The notes beneath the pieces were generated by a model, which saw only the letters and a program-made list of their open reading frames with translations, did not search any database and was not told the origin of the DNA. From Jidongwangia harbinensis (GTDB lineage: Bacteria; Actinomycetota; Actinomycetes; Mycobacteriales; Micromonosporaceae), in NCBI RefSeq assembly GCF_020216025.1, contig NZ_JAIWNC010000006.1, positions 248,001-312,000 on the forward strand: a stretch of 64,000 nt of DNA. Direction: 5' to 3'. The translations under genes were made by a program, and so were the position numbers. Positions within the stretch are counted from its first letter, which is position 1; every line of letters begins with the position of its first letter. Shown here in pieces: positions 42,147 through 49,465 of this stretch.

Positions 42147-42812
42147 TCAGGCCAGGGCGACGATGGCGAGTACGCCGACGGCCGCGACCAGGTAGCCGGC
42201 GGCGATGGGCACGCTGCGGGGCAGCTTCTTCTCCGCGCCGAGGCGTTCGTAGAGGCTGCCGAGGCGGCTGCGGACCCGATCGCCGCGGAGGGCGCCGGCG
42301 ATCAGCAGCAGCAGGCACGGCAGGCAGTAGACCAGCGCGTACCCGGCGATGATCAGCAGCGAGCCGGTCAGGCCGACATCCGCGTCGACGATGCGTTCGA
42401 TCGCGATGAAGTACGGGAACGCGTTGGGCAGGTCCGCCCCGGTCATGACCAGCCCCAGCACCGCGGCGCCGGCCGGGTTGACCCGACCCGGCACGGTGAC
42501 CGCCGGGCGGATCCGGTCCCGCAACCGGCGCAGCCCGCCCACGGCCAGGGCCACCGCAGCGACCGTGAACGCGATCCGGCGCACCCAGATCAGGCCGTTG
42601 CCGGCGGCGTCGGCGGCGGCGTCGGCGCCGAGGTAGACCACGGCGCCGAGCGCGAGGACGGTCAGGTAGGCGCCGGCGACGAAACCGGCCGCTGCCCGGA
42701 TCGGGTGTGTCATCGGGGCGAGCAGGAGCAGTGCCACCCCGGCGATCGTCGCGGGGTTCAGCGCGTCGAGCAGGGCCAGGCCGGCGATCCCGGCCAGCAG
42801 CACGACGGTCAC
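42147..42812 (-). CDS. GAP family (Sap/LysE-like) membrane protein
   Basis: 221 residues with six hydrophobic segments. LALLDALNPATIAGVALLLLAP and GLVMTGADLPNAFPYFIAIERI are the signature of the GAP family (named after mycobacterial GPL-addressing protein and Sap), related to LysE/DsbD-like transporters. Members assist export of surface lipids in mycobacteria. Here it is coupled to a TetR gene by a 4-bp overlap, which suggests inducible export of a small molecule. Confidence 0.85.
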   Translation of the reverse strand: MTVVLLAGIAGLALLDALNPATIAGVALLLLAPMTHPIRAAAGFVAGAYLTVLALGAVVYLGADAAADAAGNGLIWVRRIAFTVAAVALAVGGLRRLRDRIRPAVTVPGRVNPAGAAVLGLVMTGADLPNAFPYFIAIERIVDADVGLTGSLLIIAGYALVYCLPCLLLLIAGALRGDRVRSRLGSLYERLGAEKKLPRSVPIAAGYLVAAVGVLAIVALA

Positions 42813-43345
42813 GACCGTGTCTGCTCGGCGGTCGTGCGCAGACCGAGGTGGTGCAGCAACTGTTCGACCTCGTCCGACGTCGGAGGCGGGCCGGTGAGCG
42901 CGCCCAGGAACAGGCCGTCGCCGACCAGCCGGACCAGCCGGGCCCGGACCGGATCGCCCAACTCGGCGACCAGCATCTGCTGCCAGCGCCGCTCGGCGTC
43001 GCCCACCTCGCCCGGCAGGTCGAACTGTCCGGTGGTGGTCAACCGCAGCATCGACATGATCGCCCGGTACACCGTGCGCTCATCCGGCGCGGGCACCGAC
43101 AACCGCAACCAGGCCGCGGCCATCAACCCCTGCGCTGCTGCCGCGGTCAGCCGCTCGTCGAACCGGTGCACCGCCCGGGTCACCAGCGCCCGCAACAGTG
43201 ACTGCTTGTCGAAGTGATAGAGCAGGCCACCCTTGCTCACACCCGCGGCGGCCGCCACCGCGTCCAGCGCCGGGGGCACCTGACCAGCCGTGATCAGTTC
43301 CTCGGCCGCGTCCAGAATGCGCTCTCGTGCTGTTCCCATACCCAT
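42809..43345 (-). CDS. TetR family transcriptional regulator
   Basis: 178 residues from ATG 43345 (ATG 43339 is also possible). HTH at about 4-48 (TARERILDAAEELITAGQVPPALDAVAAAAGVSKGGLLYHFDKQSLLRALV), then a helical domain with RAIMSMLRLTTTGQFDLPGEVGDAERRWQQMLVAELGDPVRARLVRLVGDGLFLG. A perfect 24-bp palindrome lies directly upstream. It should repress itself and the coupled GAP-family gene. Confidence 0.92.
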   Translation of the reverse strand: MGMGTARERILDAAEELITAGQVPPALDAVAAAAGVSKGGLLYHFDKQSLLRALVTRAVHRFDERLTAAAAQGLMAAAWLRLSVPAPDERTVYRAIMSMLRLTTTGQFDLPGEVGDAERRWQQMLVAELGDPVRARLVRLVGDGLFLGALTGPPPTSDEVEQLLHHLGLRTTAEQTRS

Positions 43346-43346
43346 C

Positions 43347-43370
43347 ACTGTACCGTCCGGACGGTACAGT
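43347..43370. promoter_or_regulatory. TetR operator, perfect 24-bp palindrome
   Basis: Half-site ACTGTACCGTCC followed at once by its exact reverse complement, ending one base before the tetR start codon. The TGTACCGTnnnnACGGTACA core is typical of TetR operators of this subfamily. Its position means bound regulator would block transcription or translation start. Confidence 0.88.
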
Positions 43371-43543
43371 TGCGTGCGTTCGCTCACCCGGCGACGCGCC
43401 CACCTTCCCGGCCCCCGGGGAGTGGGGGCGGAGACTCTGGGCGTGGACGGCCACCGCGGGCCGGTGCTGACCGGACATACAAGTCAGGCCACCGACCGGC
43501 TTCCGCCTGGTCTGTGGCCTTGTCTGTGCTGCTAAGCCTGGGG

Positions 43544-43615
43544 TGCCCCCGGCAGGATTCGAACCTGCGCTTTCGCCTCCGGAGGGCGACGCTCTATCCC
43601 CTGAGCTACGGGGGC
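43544..43615 (-). tRNA. tRNA-Arg (anticodon CCG)
   Basis: Reads on the minus strand from 43615. Acceptor arms GCCCCCG and CGGGGGC pair perfectly. The D-arm is GCTCAGGGGATAGAGC. The anticodon stem TCGCC/GGCGA encloses loop CTCCGGA (anticodon CCG, reads CGG). The T-arm is CAGGTTCGAATCCTG. CCA is not encoded. A -10-like TAGGCT lies at 43628-43633 on the same strand. Confidence 0.95.
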
Positions 43616-44140
43616 TCAGCGAGAGAAAGCCTAGCAGGCGCCGCCGAAGCCTGGCGAACCGGTCCCGGGCGCGTTGCGGTTCGTCTCGGAGGCGTGCCGG
43701 CCGCGCCCTGTGGCAGGGCGCCCTGCGGCGGTACGGGTGTCCGGACGACTCCGCGGCGCGACGCCAGGAACCGCATATCGCCTATAGAGCTAATGGGTAA
43801 AAAGGGCGTTGGAACTGGTTTTCAGTGGTGGGTTAGATGGTCATAATAAATAGCCACGCAATGCATGTCAATGAACTTGCAGTTGCCGGTCACGGGAGAT
43901 TGCTAAGACTCCTGGTCAGCATGGGTGAAATGCTTCACGCATAGATTCTCAGCGAACTCTAAAGAACGTATTGAGCAGGATCGAGCCAGGTTGATGCCGG
44001 AGCTTGATGGGCGCTGAGCTGCAAAAACGCTCACTCAACGAGGGGCCTGAGTCCGATTTGCGGCATATGCGAACGGGGTAGAACGGTATCCGGAGTGGAC
44101 GTACAGTGTGGACTCGCCATCCAGTTGGAAGGGGAGGGAA
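43616..44140. other. AT-richer non-coding region upstream of the Cys-rich peptide gene
   Basis: No supported gene in 525 bp. From about 43780 to 44100 the base composition drops to roughly half GC by eye, far below the rest of the window. It contains an inverted repeat GTGAA-N4-TTCAC (43925-43938) and, nearer the gene, TTGCGG (44058-44063) and TAGAAC (44079-44084) as weak promoter candidates. The shift suggests acquired DNA or an unusually long regulatory region. Confidence 0.55.
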
Positions 44141-44341
44141 ATGTTCAAGAAGCTGGAATCGTTCAGTGATCGACTGCTGAACCGGTTCGTCCCGAAGGCC
44201 GAGGCCTCGGCGAGCTGTCCATGCGGGGCCTACCCGTACACGGGGCCTTGTTGGTACTTCCCGTCGTGCGGCGGCGGGCTGCACCGGGACTGCTACTGCG
44301 CCCAGAGTTCGGCAATTCTCGAGTGCACTTCGTGCCACTGA
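44141..44341 (+). CDS. Cysteine-rich 66-residue peptide precursor
   Basis: ATG 44141 has GGGGAGGG directly upstream. The first 24 residues form a basic, amphipathic leader (MFKKLESFSDRLLNRFVPK, then AEASA). The core from Ser25 has eight cysteines at 26, 28, 37, 43, 51, 53, 62 and 65, with CPC, CYC and CTSC pairs, one Trp and many Gly/Tyr/Ser. A22-S23-A24 before Ser25-Cys26 is a signal-peptidase-I-type site, but the leader lacks a hydrophobic core. I infer an exported, disulfide-rich peptide processed by the downstream genes. Whether it is a RiPP, a signalling peptide or a small redox or metal protein is open. Confidence 0.8.
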   Translation: MFKKLESFSDRLLNRFVPKAEASASCPCGAYPYTGPCWYFPSCGGGLHRDCYCAQSSAILECTSCH

Positions 44342-44485
44342 GTTGAGGTGACCGACGAGGTCGAAACCTCGCCGGTCACCCCTGGTTCACCCAGCGCACG
44401 ACTCGAGGCCGGTTGCCGCCGTCCCTGCATGGCGGCGGCAACCGGTTCGCGTCGCCCGCGTGCCAACCAACGGAGGGAATCCGGT

Positions 44486-45028
44486 ATGTATCTTGCCACC
44501 GTGGTGGTCCTGTGCGTCCTCCTTACCGTCTTCAACCTTTTCCTGACGCTCGGCGTCATCCGGCGACTCCGGAACCACACCGACCAGTTCACCGAACTAG
44601 GTCGGCTGATGCCGCGGCCGGAGCCCATGATCAGTGCCGGCAAACACCCGTCGCCGTTCACCGCCACCACGGTCGACGGGCTCGCGGTCAGCGAGGCCAG
44701 CCTGCGTACCGGTGGACTCGTGGGGTTCTTCTCGCCGACCTGCGGCTCCTGCGAGGAGTGGGTTCCCCGATTCGTCGAGGCGGCGCGTGCGCTTCCGGGC
44801 GGCCCGAAGGCCGCGCTCGCGGTGGTCGTGGCGGACTCGCCGTCGGCCGGCGCCGAGATGGTGGCCAAGCTGCGCGATGTGGCCATGGTGGTGACAGAAG
44901 CGGATCGCGGACCGGTGGTGGAGGCGTTCGAGGCCACCGGGTACCCGGCGATGTGCCGCCTCGGCGACGACGGTGCGGTGATCACCAACCGGCCCGTCGA
45001 CGTGGTCGCGGTTCCGGTAGGGGCGTGA
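44486..45028 (+). CDS. Membrane-anchored thioredoxin-like protein (MauD-like)
   Basis: 180 residues from ATG 44486, with GGAGG upstream. One N-terminal transmembrane helix (about 3-25) precedes a thioredoxin fold with active-site Cys86-Gly-Ser-Cys89 in GFFSPTCGSCEEWVPRF and a late GYPAMCRL, where the cis-Pro loop is followed by a third Cys. The arrangement of an N-terminal helix plus redoxin matches MauD of methylamine utilisation, which supports disulfide formation in the Cys-rich light chain. By analogy it should act on the peptide encoded 145 bp upstream. It is coupled to the ABC gene by GTGA. Confidence 0.87.
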   Translation: MYLATVVVLCVLLTVFNLFLTLGVIRRLRNHTDQFTELGRLMPRPEPMISAGKHPSPFTATTVDGLAVSEASLRTGGLVGFFSPTCGSCEEWVPRFVEAARALPGGPKAALAVVVADSPSAGAEMVAKLRDVAMVVTEADRGPVVEAFEATGYPAMCRLGDDGAVITNRPVDVVAVPVGA

Positions 45029-46881
45029 GCCGAGCACCGGGCGCCGCCGGTGCGCCGGTTCCCGTCCGGGTGTTGGCACACAACGCCCGGACGGCGGCCG
45101 GACTCGCCTGGGCCGCCGCCTCGCACTGTGTCGCCGGCCTGTTGATCCTCGCGGCCGCCGTCGGGGTGGCACCGGTGGTGACCGCCTGGCTCACGCGGGA
45201 GGTGCTGGACGGGCTGGTCGACGGCGTGCCCGGGCGGCAGCTGGCCTGGCTGGCCGTGGCGCTCGCGGCCTCCGGCGTCGCCCTGGTCGTCCTGCCCCAA
45301 CTCGGCCGGTACGCCGAAGCGGAGCTGGGCCGCCGGGTCCGGGTGGTCGCCGCGGATCGCCTCTACACCGCCATCCATCAGCGGCTGCGTGGGCTCGCGC
45401 GGCTGGAGGACCCGAGTTTTCACAATCGGATCCGGCTCGCCCAGCAAGCGGCCAGCACCGGCCCCGCCGACATGGTGAACGGTGCGATCGGGATCGCCAC
45501 CAACGTGGTGACGCTGTGCGGCTTCCTGGTCACGCTGTGGCTGATGAACCGATGGCTGGTCCTCGCCGTCGTGGTGAGCGCCATTCCCACGGTCCGCGCC
45601 GAGCTGCGGCTCAGCCGGATGCGCGCCGCGGCCATGTGGAGCATCAGCCATGCGAGCCGGCGCCAGCACTTCTACGCCAACCTGCTCAGCGCCCCGCGCG
45701 AGGCCAAGGAGATCCGGCTGTTCGGCCTGGGCGGATACTTCCAGGAGCGAATGCTCGCGGAGCAGAGCGCCGCCAACGCCACCGATCGCCGGGTCGACCG
45801 GTCGGAGTTGGGCATGCAGGTGTCGCTCGGGCTGCTCGGTGCCGCGGTCGCGGGCGGTGGCCTGGTCTGGGCGATCCTGGCGGCCCGGTCCGGCCGGCTG
45901 ACCGTGGGCGATGTGACCGTGTTCGTGGCGGCCGTCGCCGCGGTGCAGGCCGCGTTGTCCGGTATCGCCGGCAAGTTCGGCGCGGTCCACCACGCGCTGC
46001 TGATGTTGGACCACTTCGGGATGGCCACGACCGTGCCACCGGATCTGCCGGTCACGGACGGCGCCGAGCCGATTCCGGCCTTGCGTGAGGCGATCCGGCT
46101 CGACAACGTCTGGTTCCGGTACGCCCCGGACCGCCCCTGGGTGCTGCGCGGAGTGAACCTCACGATCCCGGCGGGCCGGGCGACCGCGCTGGTCGGCCTG
46201 AACGGCGCGGGCAAGAGCACGCTCGTCAAGCTGCTCTGCCGGCTGTACGAACCGACCGAGGGCCGCATCCTCTGGGACGGCAGGGACATCCGGGACGTCG
46301 ACCCGGCCGATCTCAGACAGCACATCGGAACCGTGTTCCAGGACTATGTGGAGTACGAGCTGTCCGCGGCCGACAACATCGGCCTGGGCGACGTCGCGCA
46401 CCGGACGGACCGGCCCCGCATCGAGGAGGCGGCCGGCCGGGCCGGGATGCACGAGACCTTGAGCAGGCTGCCCAAGGGGTACGACACCATGCTGACCCGG
46501 ATGTTCCTGGAGGGGGTGGACGCGCAGGACGCGGACACGGGCGTCCTGCTCTCCGGCGGGCAGGGCCAGCGACTGGCGCTCGCCCGGGCGTTCTTCCGCA
46601 ACGACCGGGACCTGCTGATCCTGGACGAGCCGAGTTCGGGCCTCGACGCCGAGGCGGAGGCGGAGCTCCACCGGCAGCTGCGCGAGTACCGCCAGAGCCG
46701 GACCAGCCTGTTGATCTCGCATCGGCTCAACACGGTCCGGGACGCGGACCAGATCGCGGTGCTGAGCGACGGCGTCATCGCCGAGATCGGTGATCACGAG
46801 GAGCTGATCGCGCTGGACGGCATCTACGCCGGGTTGTTCAACCTTCAGGCGGACGGCTACGCGAAGGCGCTGCCATCATGA
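45025..46881 (+). CDS. ABC transporter, fused permease and ATPase (peptide exporter type)
   Basis: 618 residues from GTG 45025. The permease domain (about 20-330) has six hydrophobic segments, and the C-terminal ATPase has Walker A GLNGAGKSTLVKLL, Q-loop TVFQDYVEYELSA, signature LSGGQGQRLALARA, Walker B LLILDEPSSGLD and switch His in LISHRLNTV. There is no N-terminal C39 peptidase domain, so leader removal must be done by another enzyme; the next gene encodes one. It is coupled on both sides by 4-bp overlaps, and I infer export of the Cys-rich peptide. Confidence 0.92.
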   Translation: MSRAPGAAGAPVPVRVLAHNARTAAGLAWAAASHCVAGLLILAAAVGVAPVVTAWLTREVLDGLVDGVPGRQLAWLAVALAASGVALVVLPQLGRYAEAELGRRVRVVAADRLYTAIHQRLRGLARLEDPSFHNRIRLAQQAASTGPADMVNGAIGIATNVVTLCGFLVTLWLMNRWLVLAVVVSAIPTVRAELRLSRMRAAAMWSISHASRRQHFYANLLSAPREAKEIRLFGLGGYFQERMLAEQSAANATDRRVDRSELGMQVSLGLLGAAVAGGGLVWAILAARSGRLTVGDVTVFVAAVAAVQAALSGIAGKFGAVHHALLMLDHFGMATTVPPDLPVTDGAEPIPALREAIRLDNVWFRYAPDRPWVLRGVNLTIPAGRATALVGLNGAGKSTLVKLLCRLYEPTEGRILWDGRDIRDVDPADLRQHIGTVFQDYVEYELSAADNIGLGDVAHRTDRPRIEEAAGRAGMHETLSRLPKGYDTMLTRMFLEGVDAQDADTGVLLSGGQGQRLALARAFFRNDRDLLILDEPSSGLDAEAEAELHRQLREYRQSRTSLLISHRLNTVRDADQIAVLSDGVIAEIGDHEELIALDGIYAGLFNLQADGYAKALPS

Positions 46882-47354
46882 TCTGGTTCGTCCTCACCGG
46901 TGCCGTGCTGGCGGTCGTGCTGGGTGGCCTGCAGTGGCTCCGCCTACGGCGTCTCGTGGTCACCGTGCAGGGCCTGAGCATGGCTCCCACCTATCGCCCG
47001 GGTGACCGGGTGCTGGTCCGGCGGCTCCGGCACAGTCGAGTCCGGACCGGACAGGTCGTGGTGGTGGACCTGCCGGACCGCATCCGGCCGATACCGCCCG
47101 GCGTCGGAGCGGCCGAGTCGCTCCGGCAACGACGAGTGATCAAGAGAGTCGCGGCGATGAGTGGTGAGCCGGTTCCCGCGACCGCCGGTATCGACCTCGC
47201 CTCGGTACCGCCGGGGCACATGCTGTTGCTCGGCGACAACCCGCTGGCCAGCGGCGATTCTCGGCAGTACGGACCCGTGCCGGTCGATGCGGTGGTCGGG
47301 ATCGTGATCCGTCCCATGCGGGACGACGCTGCCGCCGACGCCGCCCTGTCCTGA
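46878..47354 (+). CDS. S26 family signal peptidase
   Basis: 158 residues. One N-terminal transmembrane helix (about 3-19) is followed by the catalytic Ser34 in VQGLSMAPTYRPGDRVLVRR, the general base Lys89 in RRVIKRVAAMSG and the LLLGDNPLASGDSRQYGPVP box. The Ser/Lys dyad of a type I signal peptidase is therefore intact. It is shorter than housekeeping SipA-like enzymes and sits inside the peptide cassette (ATGA overlap with the ABC gene), so it is probably dedicated to the ASA site in the peptide leader. Confidence 0.92.
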   Translation: MIWFVLTGAVLAVVLGGLQWLRLRRLVVTVQGLSMAPTYRPGDRVLVRRLRHSRVRTGQVVVVDLPDRIRPIPPGVGAAESLRQRRVIKRVAAMSGEPVPATAGIDLASVPPGHMLLLGDNPLASGDSRQYGPVPVDAVVGIVIRPMRDDAAADAALS

Positions 47355-47361
47355 GGAAATC

Positions 47362-47874
47362 ATGCCTGCCCTGGAACTGACTCTCCGCCTGGCGCTCGCG
47401 TTCGTTCTCGCGGCAGCCGTCGCGGGAAAGCTACGCAGCGCCGAGTCCCGTGACGAGTACACCCGGATGTTCCGCGACGTCGGGCTGCCGTCGGCGCTCC
47501 GGCGGCCGGCTGCGGCAGGACTGGTGGCGGCGGAACTCGCCACCCTGGTGCTCCTCGTCCTGCCGTGGACCGCCAGCGTGGGTGCCGCCGCGGCGGTGTT
47601 GCTCTTCGCCACGCTGACCGCCGGGGTCCACCAAATCGTGCGCAGCGAGCGGAAGGTGACGTGCAACTGCTTCGGCGGCGGCGGAGACGCGGAGTTGTCC
47701 ACGGTCCACGTCTTCCGCAACCTGTTCCTCGTGGGTCTGTCCGTCGCCGCGCTGCTGCTCTCCCTGGACGGTGGGAGCGCGGACCTGGCGCAGATGGCGG
47801 TCGCCGCGTTCGGCGCGGTGATCATCGCGGCCGTGGTCAGCCGCCTGGACGAGCTGGTCGATCTCCTCCGTTGA
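47362..47874 (+). CDS. MauE/DoxX-like redox membrane protein
   Basis: 170 residues, seven bases after the peptidase gene. About four transmembrane segments. The C-N-C motif (Cys101, Cys103) in KVTCNCFGGGGDAELS and the early AGKLRS(A)xSRDEYTRMFRDVGLP pattern match MauE/DoxX-type proteins. MauE partners MauD, and related membrane proteins pass electrons for disulfide exchange. Here it would recycle the thioredoxin-like protein encoded at 44486. The last gene of the cassette, it converges on the DUF305 gene 24 bp away. Confidence 0.88.
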   Translation: MPALELTLRLALAFVLAAAVAGKLRSAESRDEYTRMFRDVGLPSALRRPAAAGLVAAELATLVLLVLPWTASVGAAAAVLLFATLTAGVHQIVRSERKVTCNCFGGGGDAELSTVHVFRNLFLVGLSVAALLLSLDGGSADLAQMAVAAFGAVIIAAVVSRLDELVDLLR

Positions 47875-47897
47875 CGCACCGCGCCGCCGCGCCGGCG

Positions 47898-48575
47898 CTA
47901 TCCGTTCTGACCCAGCGACTTCAGCAGGGCCTGGATCGCGCTGATCTCGTTCTGCTGCGACGCCACCATCGTCTGGGCCAGCCAGGTCACGTCCTCGTCG
48001 TCAGACAGATTGAGAATCTCCTGGGCCATGTGGACCCCGCCGAGATGATGCTGACGCATCAGGTTCAGGAACATGATGTCCTGTGCCGTCCCGGTCGCCT
48101 TGCGGAGCTCGGTCAGCTGCTGCTGCGAGGCCATGCCGGGCATCAGGCCGTTCTGCACCGAGCCGGCCGAGTTCGGCATCCACGCCATGGGCGGCTGCGA
48201 ACTGGTGGAGCCCAGCTGCCAGTCGCGCAGCCACGCCAGCATGATGCCGATCTGACCCTGCTGGGTTATCGCGATGTCGCTGGACAGCGACTCGATCTCA
48301 TCGTTCGCGGTGGCGGCATGCGCGACCAGCGCCATCTCCACGGCCTGGGCGTGGTGGGTCGACATGTCGCGCACGAACCCGGCCTCGGCGGAGTCGTCGC
48401 CGGGCGGGTTCGGGCGGGTCAGGACGAAAACCAGGGCCGCGCCGAGGAGGAGGCCGAGGACGAGCGCCCCGGCCACCCAGCCGGTGATGGCCCCCGACCG
48501 CCTCGTCGGTTGCTCCCCCGACGCCGGGAGCGAGGCCGGGCTACCGGCCTCGGACTCCGTGGAGATCACGCTCAT
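47898..48575 (-). CDS. DUF305 domain membrane-anchored protein
   Basis: 225 residues from ATG 48575. One transmembrane helix (about 30-52), then a four-helix ferritin-like DUF305 domain with the paired metal-type motifs FVRDMSTHHAQAVEMA and LNLMRQHHLGGVHMAQEI. DUF305 proteins such as CopM bind copper in some bacteria; here metal binding is only implied by the His/Met residues. It follows the DUF3105 gene by 4 bp and forms an operon with it. Confidence 0.9.
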   Translation of the reverse strand: MSVISTESEAGSPASLPASGEQPTRRSGAITGWVAGALVLGLLLGAALVFVLTRPNPPGDDSAEAGFVRDMSTHHAQAVEMALVAHAATANDEIESLSSDIAITQQGQIGIMLAWLRDWQLGSTSSQPPMAWMPNSAGSVQNGLMPGMASQQQLTELRKATGTAQDIMFLNLMRQHHLGGVHMAQEILNLSDDEDVTWLAQTMVASQQNEISAIQALLKSLGQNG

Positions 48576-48579
48576 CCCC

Positions 48580-49380
48580 TCAGGCGTCGTTGACGGTGTT
48601 ACCGGTCGAGGTCTGGTTGCTGGCACAGCCCGCCGTCGGCTCCATGGACGCCTGCACGCGGAGGGCCTTGATGAACTCGTCGATCCGGCTGTCGTCCGCG
48701 CTGTCCAGCTTCAACTGGTAACCCCACGCCTGCAGCGAGACCGGCTTGTCGAGCCCCTCGTACGGGCTCATCATCATGTAGTCCTTGCCCTTGACCTTGT
48801 CGGACAGCTTGCTGACCTGAGCGGCGGGCAGGTCGGGGCGGTAGGTGATCCAGACGGCACCGTGCTCCAGGCTGTGCACCGCGTGCTCCTTCGGGATCGG
48901 AGCGTCGTACACCATGCCCTGGCAGTTCTGCCACTTGACGTTGTGGTTACCGCCCACCGGGGGGCTCGTCTTGTACGTCTGCGGACCGGGTACGTGATCC
49001 GCCGACGTGAGCGACTTGTCGGGATTGTCGCGATAGTTGACGATGCCCTCGATCGCGGCGGCGCGCTCCTCCCACGGAGTCTTCGCCTCGTTGCTGCTCT
49101 TGGTCGCGGCGAACACGCCGTACCCGATGATGCCGACCGCGATCAGCACGACCACGCCGGCCACCAGGATCGGGCCCCAGTTGCGGCCCCCGGAGACCTT
49201 GACCGGAGTGACCGGCTTGCGGCCCTTGCCGCCGCCCTTGCCGGCCGGGCCCTTGGCACCGCCCTTGCCGGCCGGGCGCGCGCCGTTGGACTTGGCGGCC
49301 GGTGGCTTGCCCTGACCGGACGTCTTGCCGACCTTGACGTTCGACGGGACCCGTTCGGGGCCCGGAGTGCTCATGCTCAT
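48580..49380 (-). CDS. DUF3105 domain membrane protein
   Basis: 266 residues from ATG 49380 (ATG 49374 is equally possible). The first 60 residues are a Gly/Lys/Pro-rich basic tail (GKGGAKGPAGKGGGKGRKP), then one transmembrane helix (about 70-92) and an outer DUF3105 domain with SPPVGGNHNVKWQNCQGMVYDAPIPKEHAVHSLEHGAVWITYRPDL. The His-rich SLEHG motif suggests metal binding. DUF3105 and DUF305 genes are commonly paired in actinomycetes. It is divergent from argS. Confidence 0.9.
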   Translation of the reverse strand: MSMSTPGPERVPSNVKVGKTSGQGKPPAAKSNGARPAGKGGAKGPAGKGGGKGRKPVTPVKVSGGRNWGPILVAGVVVLIAVGIIGYGVFAATKSSNEAKTPWEERAAAIEGIVNYRDNPDKSLTSADHVPGPQTYKTSPPVGGNHNVKWQNCQGMVYDAPIPKEHAVHSLEHGAVWITYRPDLPAAQVSKLSDKVKGKDYMMMSPYEGLDKPVSLQAWGYQLKLDSADDSRIDEFIKALRVQASMEPTAGCASNQTSTGNTVNDA

Positions 49381-49465
49381 CGTGCCTCGTCAATTCGTTA
49401 GCGAAGGGAGGGCTGGGCTCGGGTGGCCGCCAAGCGCCAAAGTCTACCCCCGATAACATGGCTCG

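Noticed and set aside
43544..44341. Integrative element at the tRNA-Arg gene
   Set aside because: No integrase, no excision gene and no visible direct repeat of the tRNA 3' end; the composition drop alone is not enough.
44141..47874. Lanthipeptide, lasso peptide or sactipeptide cluster
   Set aside because: No LanB/LanM, asparagine-synthase-like, radical-SAM, PqqD-like or YcaO protein; the only partner enzymes are redoxin, MauE-like, S26 peptidase and ABC exporter.
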